A stretch of DNA of 64,000 nt from Aurantimonas sp. HBX-1 (GCF_021391535.1 NZ_CP090066.1:2865501-2929500), one strand, 5' to 3'. Counted from the first letter of the stretch, positions 42,475-54,955 are shown. The notes: generated by a model from the letters alone, not told the origin. Program-made: numbers and translations.

Positions 42475-43380
42475 TTACTTGTAGACCGGCTCTTCGTAGA
42501 TCGGCGCCGGCTCGGCGTAGACCGGAGCTGCTTCCGCGTAGACCGGCTCCTTGCCCTTGCCGAAGCCGCCGCTGCCGAACTCGTAGCGCAGACCGGCACG
42601 GACCGCATGCAGGTCGTAGCCGTGGTCGCGGCCCTGGACGCCGGAGGCGCCGAAGGCGGAGTCGACCTGGTCGTAGCCGAAGGCGTCGCCTTCGAAGACC
42701 CGGGTGTAGCGGTAGCCGACGTCGAGCTTGAGCTGCTTGGTGATGTCGAGGCTGCCGCCGGCCATCAGCGACGATGCGAACCGCCAGCTGTCCTCGCCGC
42801 CGTGATAGCCGACGAAATTGCCCTCGTCGCCGCAGGTGGGCGTGCAGATCTCGTTGCGCATCGTGCCGTAGCCGACATGGGCGAAGCCGAGACCGGCGCC
42901 GAAATACGGGGTGACCGGGCCGAAATACGGCAGGTCGACATAGGCATTCGCCATCGCCGTCCAGATGTCGGCCGTCGCGTGGTCGTTGTAGCTGCAGCCG
43001 GAGAAGTCCGGGCAGTCGCTGCGGCCGTCGATGTCGAGGTCGTAGTAGTCGAGCGACACGTCGGCACGGAAGTGCTCGGCGACCCGGTAACCGACACCGG
43101 CGCCGATGGTGTAGGAGCCCTTCATCTCGAGTTCGTCATAATGGTAGCGCGAGCCGTCGCGGCCGTAGACGCTGTAGTCTGCGCTGGTCGAGCTGCCGAA
43201 GAGGTAGCCAGCATCGCCGCGGATGTACCAGCCCGAATAGTCTTCCTTGACCGGCTCTTCGTAGACCGGTGCAGGCGGCTCGACGTAGATTGGCTCGATA
43301 ATGTCCGCCGCGTGGGACGCGGCGCTTAGGCACGACAGGACGCCAATTGCGGCGACGGTCGTCATCAGCATCGATTTCAT
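42475..43380 (-). CDS. Omp25/Omp31-like outer membrane protein with Pro-Val-Tyr-Glu repeats at both ends
   Basis: The 301-residue protein has a signal peptide (ends near SAASHAAD), then IIEPIYVEPPAPVYEEPVKEDY, a barrel domain beginning GWYIRGDAGYLF, and an unusual C-terminus after the barrel: YEFGSGGFGK and then EPVYAEAAPVYAEPAPIYEE. The same kind of P-V/I-Y-x-E-P units flank the barrel on both sides, so the final aromatic strand is not at the C-terminus. The ATG at 43380 follows GGAGATGATC. It is arranged head to tail with the other Omp gene, ~200 bases away. Confidence 0.85.
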   Translation of the reverse strand: MKSMLMTTVAAIGVLSCLSAASHAADIIEPIYVEPPAPVYEEPVKEDYSGWYIRGDAGYLFGSSTSADYSVYGRDGSRYHYDELEMKGSYTIGAGVGYRVAEHFRADVSLDYYDLDIDGRSDCPDFSGCSYNDHATADIWTAMANAYVDLPYFGPVTPYFGAGLGFAHVGYGTMRNEICTPTCGDEGNFVGYHGGEDSWRFASSLMAGGSLDITKQLKLDVGYRYTRVFEGDAFGYDQVDSAFGASGVQGRDHGYDLHAVRAGLRYEFGSGGFGKGKEPVYAEAAPVYAEPAPIYEEPVYK

Positions 43381-43578
43381 TGCGATCATCTCCGATTGCA
43401 CGTCCGAGCCCCCGCGTTGCTGCCGGGCCCTTCACGAACAAGGTAAATCGCAATGGTTAATGCTTAGTATAAAATGGCACCCAATTGCTCACCGAGTTGT
43501 GCTAAATTGGACACAGCTGGCGGGCTCCATCGACGGCGGCGAGCAATGCCATGGTTAGATGGCAGGTGACGTTGCGCT

Positions 43579-44925
<1,347 letters not shown>

Positions 44926-45039
44926 CTTTGTGCCTGTTCCTGCCGGCGCTGTCCTGAGGGCCGTTCCTATCGCAACGAGGCGGCACGAGGAAGCTTAGGC
45001 CAAAACCGTTGCGAACTCCTTTGTCCTTTCGGGGTAGCC

Positions 45040-45071
45040 CAAACGAAGAGAGCGCCCTCGAGGGCGCTCTC
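45040..45071 (-). terminator. Rho-independent terminator after ftsH
   Basis: The perfect 11-base-pair palindrome GAGAGCGCCCT/AGGGCGCTCTC (45048-45071) is followed on the minus strand by TTCGTTT. It is 24 bases after the ftsH stop. Confidence 0.8.
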
Positions 45072-45094
45072 CAATGGTCATCGTGACTGTCCGA

Positions 45095-47032
<1,938 letters not shown>

Positions 47033-47063
47033 CAGTCTTCCTGGGGTAACCGCCCGAGTCCGC

Positions 47064-48488
47064 TCAGACGCTGCGGGGAAGATAGGGATTGTCGCCTGCC
47101 TTGCCAACACGTGCCGGCGCTTTTGCAGCGATTGCGGATGCGGCTTCCTCGCGCAGCCCGGCCGGCGGCGGCAGATCGCGCAGCAGCCGCCAGCGCAGCA
47201 GCGGCGTCAGGCAAAGCCGCGGCAGGCCGGGCGCCGCCTTGCGCGCCAGCGCGCCCGGGACGGCCAGCAGCCCCGCCTCGCCGACCAGCACCGGCAGGGT
47301 CCGCTCCACCCGGTTGCCGCGCCCAGTTGCGCCGAAGGCCTCCAGCCGTACGCCGGCAAGCGCAAAGGTCGGCACCGGTTCGACGAGGAAGCGGCCGTCG
47401 AAGACCGCACCGGCCGTTCCGCCCGCGACCGGCACGGGCTCGATCCCCGCCCGGCCGTATTCGCGCAGGAACGTGATCGCGTCGGGCCCGGCATCGACGA
47501 CGACACCGCCGAGTGTCGCGGCCATCGGCGCGGACGAGGCCGAAAGCGCGGCCTGCAGGCGCAGCAGCGAAGGCGCGCCGGGCGCATAGTCGCCGCCCGA
47601 GACGGCCTGGACGGCCCGCGCCAGGAAGGCGAAGGCGGCGGGCGCGGCGAGCTGTCGGAAGGCCTCCCGGCCGAGCCGCAGCACCCCGTCGTCGCCGAAA
47701 GAGAGAGTGTCCGCCGCCTCCCCGTCCCGCACGAATGCCGCCAGCGCCGCCTCCAGCGCGTCGCGTTCGCGCCGATGCCGGGCGATCTGCCGGCGCAGCC
47801 CCGGGCGGTCGATGTCCGCCCCGGCGAGATGCAGCCGCAGGCGCGTGCGCTCGTAGCGGAGGTCGTGGTTCGAGGGATCGTTGATGGCGGCAATGCCGCT
47901 CGCCGCGACCACCGCCTTTAGGCAGGCGCCCGGCACGGCGAGGAACGGGCGCAGCAGCACGATGCCCGGGGCGAGGTCGCGCACCGGGCGCATGGCCGCA
48001 AGCCCGACCGGCCCGGCCTGGCGGGCCAGCGCGTGGAGATGGGTCTCGAACTGGTCGTCCTCGTGATGCGCCGTGACGACGATGCCGGCGCCGGCATCGC
48101 GGGCGGCGTCGACGAGGCATGCATAGCGGCCGCGGCGCGCGGCGGCGGGGACATTGCCGGGCGGCAGCGGCCGGGCCAGCCGCATCGTCCGGTGGCGCAG
48201 GCCGTGGGCTTCGGCGACGGAAGCGACGAAGGCCGCCTCGGCCGACGATTCGGGGCGAAGGCCGTGGTCGACGGTGACGACGAGGAAGTCCGGACCGCCG
48301 GTCGGCATGCGGCGCGCGAGGGCGGCGGCGGCCAGAAGCAAAGCGAGAGAGTCGGGGCCGCCGGAGACGGCGAGAACGACGCGGCTCGAGGGGCCTACGC
48401 GGCGCGTCGCATCCGCGATGCCGGCGTCGAGCGCGTCGCTCAGCGTGGCGGTCGTCGCGGCGGAGGTGTCAGCCGGCGGTCGGGGCAT
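47064..48488 (-). CDS. tilS: tRNA(Ile)-lysidine synthetase
   Basis: TilS adds lysine to C34 of tRNA-Ile2 so that it reads AUA. The 474-residue protein has the PP-loop SGGPDS, the VVTVDHGLRPES strand, THHEDDQFET-like motif (AHHEDDQFETHLH), and a long C-terminal region with YERTRLRLHL, where the NDPSN-x-R-x-x-R signature is seen. The ATG at 48488 was chosen because 29 bases separate it from the cpoB stop. It forms part of the conserved pal-cpoB-tilS-ftsH order. Confidence 0.93.
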   Translation of the reverse strand: MPRPPADTSAATTATLSDALDAGIADATRRVGPSSRVVLAVSGGPDSLALLLAAAALARRMPTGGPDFLVVTVDHGLRPESSAEAAFVASVAEAHGLRHRTMRLARPLPPGNVPAAARRGRYACLVDAARDAGAGIVVTAHHEDDQFETHLHALARQAGPVGLAAMRPVRDLAPGIVLLRPFLAVPGACLKAVVAASGIAAINDPSNHDLRYERTRLRLHLAGADIDRPGLRRQIARHRRERDALEAALAAFVRDGEAADTLSFGDDGVLRLGREAFRQLAAPAAFAFLARAVQAVSGGDYAPGAPSLLRLQAALSASSAPMAATLGGVVVDAGPDAITFLREYGRAGIEPVPVAGGTAGAVFDGRFLVEPVPTFALAGVRLEAFGATGRGNRVERTLPVLVGEAGLLAVPGALARKAAPGLPRLCLTPLLRWRLLRDLPPPAGLREEAASAIAAKAPARVGKAGDNPYLPRSV

Positions 48489-48517
48489 CGGTGCCGCGGG
48501 CCGTAGCCCGCCGGCGG

Positions 48518-49465
48518 TCAGCAGTTGGCGGACTTCTGCTCGCTCTCCAGCTTGCGCTTCACGTTGGCGCTCATCTGGGGATAGCGCCGCGCCACCTCCT
48601 TGTAGGTGATGCATGCGGTCTCGCGGTTCTCCAGCTTGGCCAGCGACATGCCGAGCTTCAGCATCATCTCCGGCGCCTTGCCGCTGTCGGGATGCTGCTT
48701 CTGCGCGGTGAGGAACACTTCAGCGGCGTCGGTGAACTTCTGCTGCTGAAACAAGCTCTCGCCGAGCCAGTATTCGGCGTCGGGCGCATCCGCGGCGTTC
48801 GGATAGGTCTGGGAGTACTGGCGGAAGGCCTGCTCGGCCAGATCGTAGTCGCCCGCCAGCAGGTAGTTGTAGGCGAGATCGTACATTCCGCCCTGCCCCT
48901 GAGGCGTGACTGCCGCGACGGTGGAGCTTGCCGCCGGCGCCGGCGTCGCTGCGGGTGACGGCGTGGTCGCGACCGCGCCCACGGCGTTGGCATCGAGACC
49001 CTGTTCGAGGATGCGGCCGATGTCGTCGTCGCCGGACCCGGCGTCGGCCGGGGATGCTGTGGCGGCAGGGGCCGCGGCCGCCTGCTGCTGCCCGGCCGCG
49101 GGCGCCGCCGCAGGCGCTTCGCTGCGACGCTCGCCGGCGGCGGCCGGCGTCGCGCCGCCCGAGCCGCCTTCCAGATCCTGGAAGCGGAATTCGGTGTCCT
49201 CGCGGTATTTCCGCATGTCTTCCTGCGCCTGCAGCAGCTGGAAGCTCAGCTCCTCGACGCGGCCGTTGAGACGGCGCATCTCTTCCTCGAGCTGGTTGAT
49301 GCGTAGCACCGGATCGGCGGCCTGCGCCATGCGCACCGGCTGCTCCTGCGCGGCCTCGCTCCGCCCCCCGCCGAAACCGAAGGGCAGGTCGAGGGCCGAC
49401 GCGCCCGCCGTCCCCAGCATGAGCGCCAGGCAGGACGCGGCGAAGATCGTCGATCGACGGTACAT
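48518..49465 (-). CDS. cpoB: Cell division coordinator CpoB (YbgF)
   Basis: CpoB binds TolA and helps link outer-membrane constriction to peptidoglycan synthesis. The 315-residue protein has a signal peptide (ends GASA-LD), an N-terminal coiled coil (~55-105, INQLEEEMRRLNGRVEELS), an Ala/Pro/Gly linker, and tetratricopeptide repeats in the C-terminal ~120 residues (YDLAYNYLLAGDYDLAEQAF, then AEYWLGESLFQQQK). The ATG at 49465 is used. It follows pal and precedes tilS. Confidence 0.93.
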   Translation of the reverse strand: MYRRSTIFAASCLALMLGTAGASALDLPFGFGGGRSEAAQEQPVRMAQAADPVLRINQLEEEMRRLNGRVEELSFQLLQAQEDMRKYREDTEFRFQDLEGGSGGATPAAAGERRSEAPAAAPAAGQQQAAAAPAATASPADAGSGDDDIGRILEQGLDANAVGAVATTPSPAATPAPAASSTVAAVTPQGQGGMYDLAYNYLLAGDYDLAEQAFRQYSQTYPNAADAPDAEYWLGESLFQQQKFTDAAEVFLTAQKQHPDSGKAPEMMLKLGMSLAKLENRETACITYKEVARRYPQMSANVKRKLESEQKSANC

Positions 49466-49585
49466 TGACGGCAAACCCCTCGGACGGATTGGAGTTGGGC
49501 CGGAGGCGCTCTCCGCCTTCCGCAGCCCGGACGTCCTAGCATGGAACGGGGGAGTTCGGCCAAAGTTGGGCGAGCGCCGTCGCCG

Positions 49586-49642
49586 GGCGGGAGTTGCTCC
49601 CGCCTGTCACATCGAGGCAACGGCCCGGGGGGCCGTCGCCTC
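49586..49642 (-). terminator. Two GC-rich hairpins between pal and cpoB
   Basis: The first is GGCGGGAG/CTCCCGCC (49586-49604, loop TTG); the second is GAGGCAACGGCC paired with GGCCGTCGCCTC (49614-49642, one mismatch). Neither has a T tract on the minus strand, so they may be RNA-stabilising stems after pal, not a classical terminator. Confidence 0.4.
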
Positions 49643-49662
49643 TGCGTTGCCCGGGGGCTGGA

Positions 49663-50193
49663 TCAGCTGGCGCCGGCGCCGCTCAGTGCGGTGACCGCGC
49701 GCCGGTTCTGCGACCAGCAGGAGATGTCGTCGCAGACGGCGACCGGGCGTTCCTTGCCGTAGGACAGGGTGCGCATGCGGTTGGCCGAGACACCGAGACG
49801 CGCGAGATAGTCGCGGGTGGCGGCGGCGCGCCGGGCGCCGAGCGCCAGGTTGTACTCGCGGGTGCCGCGCTCGTCGGCGTGGCCTTCGACGACGATGGCG
49901 TATTGCGGGTACTGGTTCAGCCACTGCGCCTGGCGCTGCAGCGTCTGCTGCGCATCGGCGCGGATCGAGGAGGAGTCGGTGTCGAAGAAGATGCGGTCGC
50001 CGACATTGACGGTGAAGTCCTGCGTCGAGCCGGGGCTGCCGGCACCCGCGCCGGCCATGCCGCCCGGGCCGCCGAGGCCGAGGCCGGCAGCGTTGTCCGG
50101 CAAGCCATCCTTCTTGGCGCAACCCGCCACCAGCAAGGCGGCCGCAAGTGCCATCACGACACGGCTGTTAACCCCGAATACCGTCCGGCGCAT
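49663..50193 (-). CDS. pal: Peptidoglycan-associated lipoprotein Pal
   Basis: Pal anchors the outer membrane to peptidoglycan and binds TolB. The 176-residue protein has a lipoprotein signal with LVAGC near residue 24, a Gly-rich linker, and an OmpA-like domain with IFFDTDSSSIR and VEGHADERGTREYNLALGARRA. AAGGAG lies seven bases before the ATG at 50193. Two candidate CtrA boxes lie 32-72 bases upstream, suggesting its own promoter separate from tolB. Confidence 0.96.
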   Translation of the reverse strand: MRRTVFGVNSRVVMALAAALLVAGCAKKDGLPDNAAGLGLGGPGGMAGAGAGSPGSTQDFTVNVGDRIFFDTDSSSIRADAQQTLQRQAQWLNQYPQYAIVVEGHADERGTREYNLALGARRAAATRDYLARLGVSANRMRTLSYGKERPVAVCDDISCWSQNRRAVTALSGAGAS

Positions 50194-50224
50194 GGCCAGC
50201 TCCTTCAAAAACGATCGAAACCTG

Positions 50225-50239
50225 TTACCGGACGTTTAC
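50225..50239. promoter_or_regulatory. Weak CtrA-like box before pal
   Basis: The sequence is TTAC-N7-TTAC, one mismatch in each half from TTAA-N7-TTAA, 32 bases upstream of pal. Confidence 0.3.
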
Positions 50240-50250
50240 GCTGGGCAGCC

Positions 50251-50265
50251 TTAACACTCTGTAAA
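50251..50265. promoter_or_regulatory. Putative CtrA box before pal
   Basis: The sequence is TTAA-N7-TAAA, one mismatch from consensus, 58 bases upstream of the pal start and next to the weaker box at 50225. Confidence 0.4.
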
Positions 50266-50429
50266 ACCGCGGGCTTTTCGGCGCGCCCCGCAGTGCAAAA
50301 GACTTCCCGCACATTGCGACGCAAACGAGACGGCCAGGCGGCTGCGGGCACGCGATCTGAGACGCGTCCGCAACGGTTGGCGCATGATGGGAGGCAGGGC
50401 TTGCCCGAGGCTGGCGGCCGCGCCGCTCC

Positions 50430-51740
50430 CTACTCGAGGGACGGCGACCAGGCGGGGTCCGACGCGTAGCCCGGCGTAGGCACGCGCTGCTCGTTGTAGC
50501 CGGTCAGGTCGATCGAGTAGAGCTGCGGGCCGCCGCCGCCCTTCTCGTCGCGGAAGAACATCAGCACCCGGCCGTTCGGCGCCCAGGTGGGGCCCTCGTT
50601 GTGGAAGCCCGAGGTCAGGATCCGCTCGCCCGAGCCGTCCGGCCGCATGACGCCGATCTGGAACTGCCCGCCCGACTGCTTGGTGAAGGCGATCAGGTCG
50701 CCGCGCGGCGACCACACCGGCGTCGAGTAGGAGCCGTCGCCAAAGGAGATGCGCTGCTGGTTCGAGCCGTCGGCACTCATCACGTAGAGTTGCTGACGCC
50801 CGCCCCGGTCGGACTCGAAGACCACCCGCGTGCCGTCCGGGGAGAAGGACGGCGAGGTGTCGATGGCGGCCGTGTTGGTCAGCCGGGTCGTGGCGCGCGA
50901 GCGAAGGTCCATGGCGTAGATGTTGGCGTTGCCGTCCTGCTGCAGGCTCATGATCACCTTCTGGCCGTCCGGCGAGAAGCGCGGCGAGAAGGTCATGCCG
51001 GGGAAGTTGCCGACGATCTCGCGCTGGCCGGTCTCGAGCTGCAGCAGGTAGACGCGCGGCTCGCCTTCGCCGAACGACATGTAGGTGATCTCCTGGCGGT
51101 TCGGCGAGAAGCGCGGGGTCAGCACCAGATCGCTGCCGTCGGTGAGGAAACGGACATTGGCGCCGTCCTGGTCCATGATCGCCAGGCGCTTCACCCGCTG
51201 GTTCTTGGCGCCGCTCTCGGACACGAAGACGATGCGGGTATCGAAGTAGCCCTTTTCGCCGGTCAGCCGCTCGTAGATCGCATCGGCGATGATATGGGCG
51301 ACGCGGCGCCAGTTTTCGGGGTTGGTGTAGAACTGCTGGCCGTCCAGCTGCTGGCCGGCGAAGGTGTCCCACAGGCGGAACTCGACGCGCAGGCGCCCGT
51401 CGGCTTCCGGCGTGACGCGCCCGACGACCAGCGCCTGCGCATTGATCACGGTCCAGTCGGAGAAGGTCGGGCTGACGTCCGGGGTCAGGCCCTTCTGGAT
51501 GAAGGCGGCCTTCTCGATCGGCGCGAACAGGCCGGAACGCTTCAGGTCGGCGGCGACGACGCCGGCGATCTGCGCGCCCAGCCCGTCCTGCGACTGGAAG
51601 TCGGTGATGGCGATCGGCAGCGGCTCGACATTGCCCTGGGTGATGTCGATCTCGACGACGGCGGATGCCGGCGCCACCGTGAGCAGCGCGCCGGCCAGCG
51701 CGAAGGCCGCGGCAAGGACGCCCCTGAAGATCGTGTTCAT
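50430..51740 (-). CDS. tolB: Tol-Pal system protein TolB
   Basis: TolB is the periplasmic beta-propeller that binds Pal and TolA. The 436-residue protein has a signal peptide (ends ASA-VVEI), an N-terminal domain with ITDFQSQDGLGAQIAGVV, and propeller blades with repeated WSPRGD/FSPDGTRVVFESDRGG/FSPDGQKVI units. GGAAGGAC precedes the ATG at 51740. It lies after tolA in the usual Q-R-A-B order. Confidence 0.97.
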   Translation of the reverse strand: MNTIFRGVLAAAFALAGALLTVAPASAVVEIDITQGNVEPLPIAITDFQSQDGLGAQIAGVVAADLKRSGLFAPIEKAAFIQKGLTPDVSPTFSDWTVINAQALVVGRVTPEADGRLRVEFRLWDTFAGQQLDGQQFYTNPENWRRVAHIIADAIYERLTGEKGYFDTRIVFVSESGAKNQRVKRLAIMDQDGANVRFLTDGSDLVLTPRFSPNRQEITYMSFGEGEPRVYLLQLETGQREIVGNFPGMTFSPRFSPDGQKVIMSLQQDGNANIYAMDLRSRATTRLTNTAAIDTSPSFSPDGTRVVFESDRGGRQQLYVMSADGSNQQRISFGDGSYSTPVWSPRGDLIAFTKQSGGQFQIGVMRPDGSGERILTSGFHNEGPTWAPNGRVLMFFRDEKGGGGPQLYSIDLTGYNEQRVPTPGYASDPAWSPSLE

Positions 51741-51990
51741 GTCCGGTCCTTCCATTGATCACGGCCGGCACGGTGCCGGATATCTGCTTGCGGCCTGAGG
51801 TGGGTGGTCGCCGTCGCCGGCCGGCGCACGATCGTGCCGGCCCGCGGCGACGCCGCGCGAAAAGCTCCGGCCCCGGGGCGGGGTGAAACGGGGCAATCCG
51901 ATAATTCTATGACGCGCTGGATGGCGCCGCGCGCCGCGACCGGCAAGCGCGCGTCCGCGGACGCCGCCAGATGAAGCCGCACGATCCGCA

Positions 51991-53061
51991 TCAGAACATC
52001 TGGCTCGGATCGAAATTGACGATGACGTCGGCCCAGGTCTCGTACTTCTCGGCCGGCAGGTTGTAGGGCGCGCAGCGGCGGACGGCACGGAGGGCGGCCT
52101 CGCCGGCGATGCGCTCGACCATCGACGCGCCGCCGCCGCCGACGATCTGCGGCACCGTCTCGAGGGCGCCCGTCGGATCGAGCCGCAGCTGGATCGAGAT
52201 CCGCAGCGAGCCGGCTTCGGAGACGCCCGCCGGCGGCGACCAGCAGCGCTGGATCTGGCCGCGCAGCGCATCGAGCTCGCTCTGCGACAGTTTCGCGCCG
52301 GTGGTGCGCTGGGTGCCGAGCGCCGCCTGTTCCTGCGAGCGCTTGGCGCCGCCGCCCGCCGCGTCCTCGCGGTTCAGCAGCGCGGCGATCTGGTCGGCAT
52401 CGAACTCGCTCTCTTCCGGCGTCTCGATCTCGGCGGTCTTGGTCGGCTCGGCCGGACGCTCCTCGCGCTCCGGCTCGCGCGTCTCGGCGACGACCGGACG
52501 GGGCGGCGTGGGCTTGGACGCAGGCACCGGCACGTTCTTCGGCGCGGGCGGAACTTCGGGCGGCGCTTCCGCCTCGGCGATCGCCTGCTCGACGGGATCG
52601 GCCTCGACGGGCTCCGGCGGCGGCGCCTCGGCGGGAGTCTCCGCCGGCGGGGTCTCGACCGGCGGCGGCGTCTCGGCGACCTCGGGTTCGGGAGCCGGCT
52701 CGGGCTCCGGGGCCGGCTCGGGCGGCGTCGGCGCGGGCTGCGCGGCAGCCGCCTGTTCCACGGCGCGCGGACGCTCCACCGGAGTCGGCGGGGTCTCCAG
52801 GTCGACCTCGTTGTCGCCGACATTCTCGGCGGGCATCGGCAGGGTCTCGGGCTTTTCCGTCGGAGTCGGGGCCGACGTCTCGGCCAGCGGCGCGTCCTTG
52901 GCGCCGGCAACCGACTGGGAGAACTCCTCGATCGAGACGAGTTCGACCGGCATCGACTCCACGGACGCAACCTCCAGCGGATCCGGCGCCGAGAGCGACC
53001 AGAGCCCCCAGGTCAGAACTGCCGTGTGCAGCGCAGTGGAGAAGACGAGACCGGATTTCAT
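51991..53061 (-). CDS. tolA: Cell envelope integrity protein TolA
   Basis: TolA carries the proton-motive energy of TolQR across the periplasm. The 356-residue protein has one N-terminal transmembrane helix (residues ~4-24), a long disordered Pro/Glu/Ala-rich middle of ~200 residues where Pro-Glu repeats replace the Ala-Lys helix seen in E. coli, and a short TonB-like C-terminal domain beginning ALRGQIQRCWSPPAG. The Pro-rich middle is usual for Rhizobiales. It starts ten bases after tolR ends. Confidence 0.93.
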   Translation of the reverse strand: MKSGLVFSTALHTAVLTWGLWSLSAPDPLEVASVESMPVELVSIEEFSQSVAGAKDAPLAETSAPTPTEKPETLPMPAENVGDNEVDLETPPTPVERPRAVEQAAAAQPAPTPPEPAPEPEPAPEPEVAETPPPVETPPAETPAEAPPPEPVEADPVEQAIAEAEAPPEVPPAPKNVPVPASKPTPPRPVVAETREPEREERPAEPTKTAEIETPEESEFDADQIAALLNREDAAGGGAKRSQEQAALGTQRTTGAKLSQSELDALRGQIQRCWSPPAGVSEAGSLRISIQLRLDPTGALETVPQIVGGGGASMVERIAGEAALRAVRRCAPYNLPAEKYETWADVIVNFDPSQMF

Positions 53062-53071
53062 GGCTGGGCGG

Positions 53072-53524
53072 TCACGCCGGCGCGCTGGAATCGGGGTCGG
53101 TGACGAGCCCGATATTGCGGAAGCCGGCCGCCGAGATGCGGGCCATCACCTGCATCACCGCGCCATAGTCCACCGCCCGGTCGCCGCGCACGAAGATCCG
53201 CTCGTCGTAGCCGGTGGTGGCGATCGCCTCGAGCTGCGCCACGACGTCCTCGATCGGCACCTCTGTCTCGTTGAGGAAGACCGTTCCGTTCGAGCGCACC
53301 GAGATGGTGATCGGCTGCGTCTCGGCGTTGAGCGCCTTGGCCTGCGCCTCCGGCAGCTCCAGCGGCACGCCGACGGTGAGCATCGGGGCGGCGACCATGA
53401 AGATGATCAGGAGCACCAGCATCACGTCGACCATCGGCGTGACGTTGATCTCGCTCATCGGCGCGCGCCGGCGGCGACCGCGCCGCGAGGACTTTCCGCC
53501 GCCCGAGCCCGTAGACATTCCCAT
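53072..53524 (-). CDS. tolR: Tol-Pal system protein TolR
   Basis: This 150-residue inner-membrane protein pairs with TolQ in the stator. After an Arg-rich cytoplasmic N-terminus (SRRGRRRRAP) it has the helix INVTPMVDVMLVLLIIFMV, with the functional Asp in MVDVML, and a periplasmic domain with VFVRGDRAVDYGAVM. The start at 53524 has AAAGGG upstream. It lies 42 bases after tolQ. Confidence 0.95.
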   Translation of the reverse strand: MGMSTGSGGGKSSRRGRRRRAPMSEINVTPMVDVMLVLLIIFMVAAPMLTVGVPLELPEAQAKALNAETQPITISVRSNGTVFLNETEVPIEDVVAQLEAIATTGYDERIFVRGDRAVDYGAVMQVMARISAAGFRNIGLVTDPDSSAPA

Positions 53525-53565
53525 GGTTCAGCCCTTTCCCGCTTGCCGCAGACAGCGCCGCGCCG

Positions 53566-54279
53566 TCAGCGCGCGAGCTTCTCGTCGATCTGACGCGACA
53601 GGATCGACGAGAACTCGTCGGCGAATGCCTCGAGCCGCATCCCCAGCTTGCCGGCGTCGGCCGACAGCTTGTTGTAGGCGATGACGGCGGGGATCGCCGC
53701 CACGAGGCCGATCGCGGTGGCGAGCAGCGCCTCGGCGATGCCGGGGGCCACGACCGCAAGGCTGGTCTGCTGCGATCCGGCGATCGCCTGGAAGGAGGTC
53801 ATGATGCCGATCACCGTGCCGAACAGGCCGATGAACGGCGCGGCCGAGCCGATCGTGGCGAGGAAGCCGAGGCGGGACTCCAGGTCGTCCATCTCGCGCG
53901 CCAGGGTCACGTCCATCGCCTTCTCGATGCGGGCCTGCAGGCCGATCGGCGAGCGGGCGCCCTTTTCGAAGGACTTCTTCCACTCGCGCATCGCCGCGAC
54001 GAACAGCGCGCCCATGCCGGAGGTCTTGCGCTCCGACAGGTTGTGATAGAGGTCCTCCAGCGACTGGCCGGACCAGAAATTGCTCTCGAACTTGTTGAGC
54101 TGGCGCCGGAAGGCCGCGTAACGCATCGACTTGTCGATGATGATCGCCCAGGTCCAGACCGAGGCGAGCAGCAGTCCCATCATCACCAGCTTGACGATGA
54201 AGCCCGCGTGCCAGAACAGGTCCCAGAGCGACATGGTGCCGGCGGCCGCCAAAGTCCCCTGAACGACTTCTCCGTTCAT
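53566..54279 (-). CDS. tolQ: Tol-Pal system protein TolQ (MotA/ExbB-family proton channel)
   Basis: The 237-residue protein has three membrane helices, at about residues 22-43, 138-160 and 172-194. The second carries FLATIGSAAPFIGLFGTVIGI, typical of MotA/TolQ/ExbB channels, and the third carries ALLATAIGLVAAIPAVIAYN. It forms the proton channel of the Tol motor with TolR. ybgC lies 205 bases upstream on the same strand, so tolQ may use its own promoter or read from ybgC. Confidence 0.97.
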   Translation of the reverse strand: MNGEVVQGTLAAAGTMSLWDLFWHAGFIVKLVMMGLLLASVWTWAIIIDKSMRYAAFRRQLNKFESNFWSGQSLEDLYHNLSERKTSGMGALFVAAMREWKKSFEKGARSPIGLQARIEKAMDVTLAREMDDLESRLGFLATIGSAAPFIGLFGTVIGIMTSFQAIAGSQQTSLAVVAPGIAEALLATAIGLVAAIPAVIAYNKLSADAGKLGMRLEAFADEFSSILSRQIDEKLAR

Positions 54280-54484
54280 CCCAGATATCCTCGAAATTCA
54301 GAACCGATGGCGCGCGCCTGATGCGCGGCGACGTCCGGCGGACCGCCGCGAAGTCGGACCGTCGCAAGCGCGCCTGCCCATTCGTCCGAACGCTTAACCC
54401 CTTGATGCCTTTCACAAGCGAATCCGGTGAAAGAAAGGCGCAGTCGCTTCAAACTGCCCCCGGGACATTCATCCGACGGTAAGG

Positions 54485-54955
54485 TTAAGACGAGGTTACG
54501 ATTGCGGTTTCGCCGCCTTCCCCAGGGGCGAGTGCGGCGATGACGCGCGGCGGCATGCGCATCGGCTTGCCCTGCGGCGAGATGACCGCGACCTTGACCT
54601 TGGCGGCGACCAGAAGATCGCCGTCCTTCAGGATCCGCTGCGACAGCATGATGCGGGCGCCCCCGAGCTTCTCGGTGCGGGTCTCGACGGTGAGGATGTC
54701 GTCGATCCGCGCCGGCCGCAGGAAGTCGATGTCCATGTGGCGGACGGCGAAGGCCATCGCCTCGCCGAAGCTGCCGGCCAGCAGTCCGCGGTGGTCGATT
54801 CCCCGCAGGCGCAGGAGGTCGGAGCGGCCCCGCTCGAGGAAATGCAAATAGCGGGCATGGTAGACGACGCCGGAAAAGTCGGTGTCCTCGAAATAGACCC
54901 GGACCCTGAGGGCGTGGCCGAAATCGGTCAGTCGGCCCGCAAGTTCTTCGCTCAT
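54485..54955 (-). CDS. ybgC: Tol-Pal associated acyl-CoA thioesterase YbgC
   Basis: YbgC is a hot-dog-fold thioesterase almost always upstream of tolQ. The 156-residue protein has VYFEDTDFSGVVYHARYLHFLERGR, with the catalytic Asp in EDTD and the HARYL segment, then DIDFLRPARIDDILTVET. The ATG at 54955 follows CGAGA. A TTAA-N7-TTAC sequence overlaps its stop codon (54485-54499) and could be a CtrA half-site before tolQ. Confidence 0.93.
   Translation of the reverse strand: MSEELAGRLTDFGHALRVRVYFEDTDFSGVVYHARYLHFLERGRSDLLRLRGIDHRGLLAGSFGEAMAFAVRHMDIDFLRPARIDDILTVETRTEKLGGARIMLSQRILKDGDLLVAAKVKVAVISPQGKPMRMPPRVIAALAPGEGGETAIVTSS

Noticed and set aside
43457..43471. TTAA-N7-TATA before the second Omp gene as a CtrA box
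   Set aside because: Only half the second motif is present; too weak next to the perfect box at 42351.
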